The position numbers and the translations under genes were made by a program. Positions 6,065 to 6,871 of a stretch of 6,871 nt of DNA are shown one piece after another. The number at the start of each line of letters is the position of its first letter. Position 1 is the stretch's first letter. Source of the DNA: CAVTAE01 sp051649365 (lineage in GTDB: Bacteria; Deinococcota; Deinococci; Deinococcales; Trueperaceae); contig JBOFGY010000251.1 of assembly GCA_051649365.1 (NCBI GenBank), positions 1 through 6,871 on the forward strand, read 5' to 3'. The notes under the pieces are model-generated. The model was not told the DNA's origin. It searched no databases and saw only the letters and a list, made by a program, of their open reading frames with translations.

Positions 6065-6093
6065 TAGACAAGAGCGTACGCTAGCCCTATTAT
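6065..6093 (+). promoter_or_regulatory. Sigma-70-type promoter for the transketolase gene
   Basis: TAGACA (6065-6070; 5 of 6) and TATTAT (6088-6093; 5 of 6) are 17 bp apart, giving a start near 6100 and a leader of about 30 nt. An overlapping alternative, TTGACA (6054-6059) with TACGCT (6077-6082), also has a 17-bp spacer but a poorer -10. The perfect 10-bp palindrome AGCGTACGCT (6073-6082) fills the middle of the main spacer, a typical operator position. Confidence 0.6.
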
Positions 6094-6131
6094 GCAAGAC
6101 CAATATCTCATTTTGGAAAAGGTAAACCATC

Positions 6132-6871
6132 ATGATAACACGCAAGCATGTTTCTCCCTCGTTTCTTAAAGACCGCGCCTATGAGATACGGCGGCGCGAC
6201 CTACAAATGGTTTATGAAGCCGGCATGGGCCACATCGGCGGTGATCTGTCTGCCACTGATATCTTAACGACGCTTTATTTTGGTGTTCTTAATATCCATC
6301 CTGAAGACCCAACAAACCCACAACGTGACCGCTTTATTCTTAGCAAGGGCCACTGCTCGGGCGCACTCTACACTACACTCGCATATGCAGGATTTTTTCC
6401 TAAAGAGCAACTCAGCACGTATATGCAACCTCTTTCTAAACTGAATGGCCACCCAGACCGCAACAAACTTCCAGGCGTTGAAACAAACACGGGGCCACTC
6501 GGTCACGGCTTGCCTGTCGCCGTAGGGATTGCGATTGGTGCAAAACTCTCTGGCGCATCGTGGCGCACCTTCGTGTTAACGGGTGACGGCGAATTGCAAG
6601 AAGGCAGTAACTGGGAAGCCGCTATGTGCGCAGCGCATCAAAAATTAGGTAACCTCACCGTCATTGTTGACCGCAACCGTTTACAACAAGGCGACGCGGT
6701 AGCCAACACCAATGACTTAGAACCCCTTGCCGATAAATGGCGAGGTTTTGGCTGGGCTGTCACCGAAGTAGACGGACACGACCACGCGAAGTTACTCAAG
6801 ACCTTTAATAGTGCACCTCACCAGAAAGACAAGCCAACGTGCATCATCACGCACACGCACAAAGGCAAAGG
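6132..6871 (+). CDS. Transketolase, N-terminal ThDP-binding part (probably split subunit; cut by window edge)
   Basis: Transketolase moves a two-carbon ketol unit between sugar phosphates using thiamine diphosphate and Mg2+. The 246 visible codons show the N-terminal domain: MGHIGGDLSATDIL (His34), LSKGH (His74), GPLGHGL (His125), and the ThDP motif running from GDGE (151-154) to Asn182 in DRNRLQQGD. The window ends in HTHKGKG, close to the usual end of a separate N-terminal subunit of about 270-285 residues. The opening resembles split transketolases, so a C-terminal-subunit gene probably follows. A fused enzyme of about 660 residues is not excluded. ATG at 6132 has AAAAGG 9 nt upstream. Divergence from the hydrolase-isomerase pair suggests a dedicated pathway enzyme rather than the housekeeping pentose-phosphate one, but this is inference. 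Confidence 0.88.
   Translation, partial: MITRKHVSPSFLKDRAYEIRRRDLQMVYEAGMGHIGGDLSATDILTTLYFGVLNIHPEDPTNPQRDRFILSKGHCSGALYTTLAYAGFFPKEQLSTYMQPLSKLNGHPDRNKLPGVETNTGPLGHGLPVAVGIAIGAKLSGASWRTFVLTGDGELQEGSNWEAAMCAAHQKLGNLTVIVDRNRLQQGDAVANTNDLEPLADKWRGFGWAVTEVDGHDHAKLLKTFNSAPHQKDKPTCIITHTHKGK

Larger units (their letters stand above)
5884..6131. promoter_or_regulatory. Divergent control region between hydrolase and transketolase
   Basis: This 248-bp region separates the two divergent units and contains no gene. It holds one promoter per direction (listed separately), a CTCGAG site (6004-6009) upstream of both, an 8-bp inverted repeat (6019-6050) and a 10-bp palindrome (6073-6082). CTCACTGAAA (5949-5958) also occurs in the iolD/iolB region and falls on the predicted hydrolase transcription start, where a repressor would block initiation. 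Confidence 0.6.

Noticed and set aside
6092..6169. Short plus-strand ORF of 25 codons beginning MQDQYLILEK, overlapping the transketolase start
   Set aside because: It is out of frame with the transketolase, has no ribosome binding site, and its ATG lies in the predicted -10 element.

Overview
This is a bacterial chromosomal segment of moderate GC, with tightly packed genes, strong GGAGG-type ribosome binding sites and recognisable sigma-70-like promoters. It carries catabolic genes for myo-inositol and probably for a second, unusual sugar. I cannot name the lineage. One genomic signature stands out: the palindrome CTCGAG occurs 17 times, about ten-fold more than base composition predicts, in all codon phases and once between genes. 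I see no tRNA, rRNA, CRISPR array, insertion sequence or phage gene.

Layout. (1) 1-322, minus: the first 107 codons of iolD, the ring-opening hydrolase of inositol catabolism, cut by the window edge. (2) 323-526: a divergent regulatory region rich in short direct and inverted repeats. (3) 527-1771, plus: iolB, 5-deoxy-glucuronate isomerase, with an unusual N-terminal extension of about 150 residues (a Cys4 zinc ribbon, then an acyl-carrier-protein-like helical segment). (4) 1785-2801, minus: an endonuclease/exonuclease/phosphatase-fold protein, converging on iolB; a 17-bp tandem duplication spans the two stop codons. (5) 2903-4318, minus: a metal-dependent sugar isomerase of the L-fucose/L-arabinose isomerase-like type. 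(6) 4330-5883, minus: a cytoplasmic DUF5060/DUF4038-type glycoside hydrolase, 11 bp upstream of the isomerase and probably in one operon with it. (7) 5884-6131: a second divergent regulatory region with a good promoter in each direction and candidate operators. (8) 6132-6871, plus: the N-terminal (ThDP-binding) part of a transketolase, probably a split-subunit enzyme, cut by the window edge.

How the genes could work together. IolD and IolB catalyse consecutive steps: IolD makes 5-deoxy-D-glucuronate and IolB isomerises it to 2-deoxy-5-keto-D-gluconate. The hydrolase, isomerase and transketolase suggest a second route: an imported glycoside is cleaved in the cytoplasm, the freed aldose is isomerised to a ketose, and a dedicated transketolase moves a two-carbon unit. 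D-apiose and sulfoquinovose degradation are known precedents with split transketolases, but the substrate cannot be fixed from this window. The two modules share a 10-bp motif, CTCACTGAAA, in their regulatory regions, a weak hint of common control.
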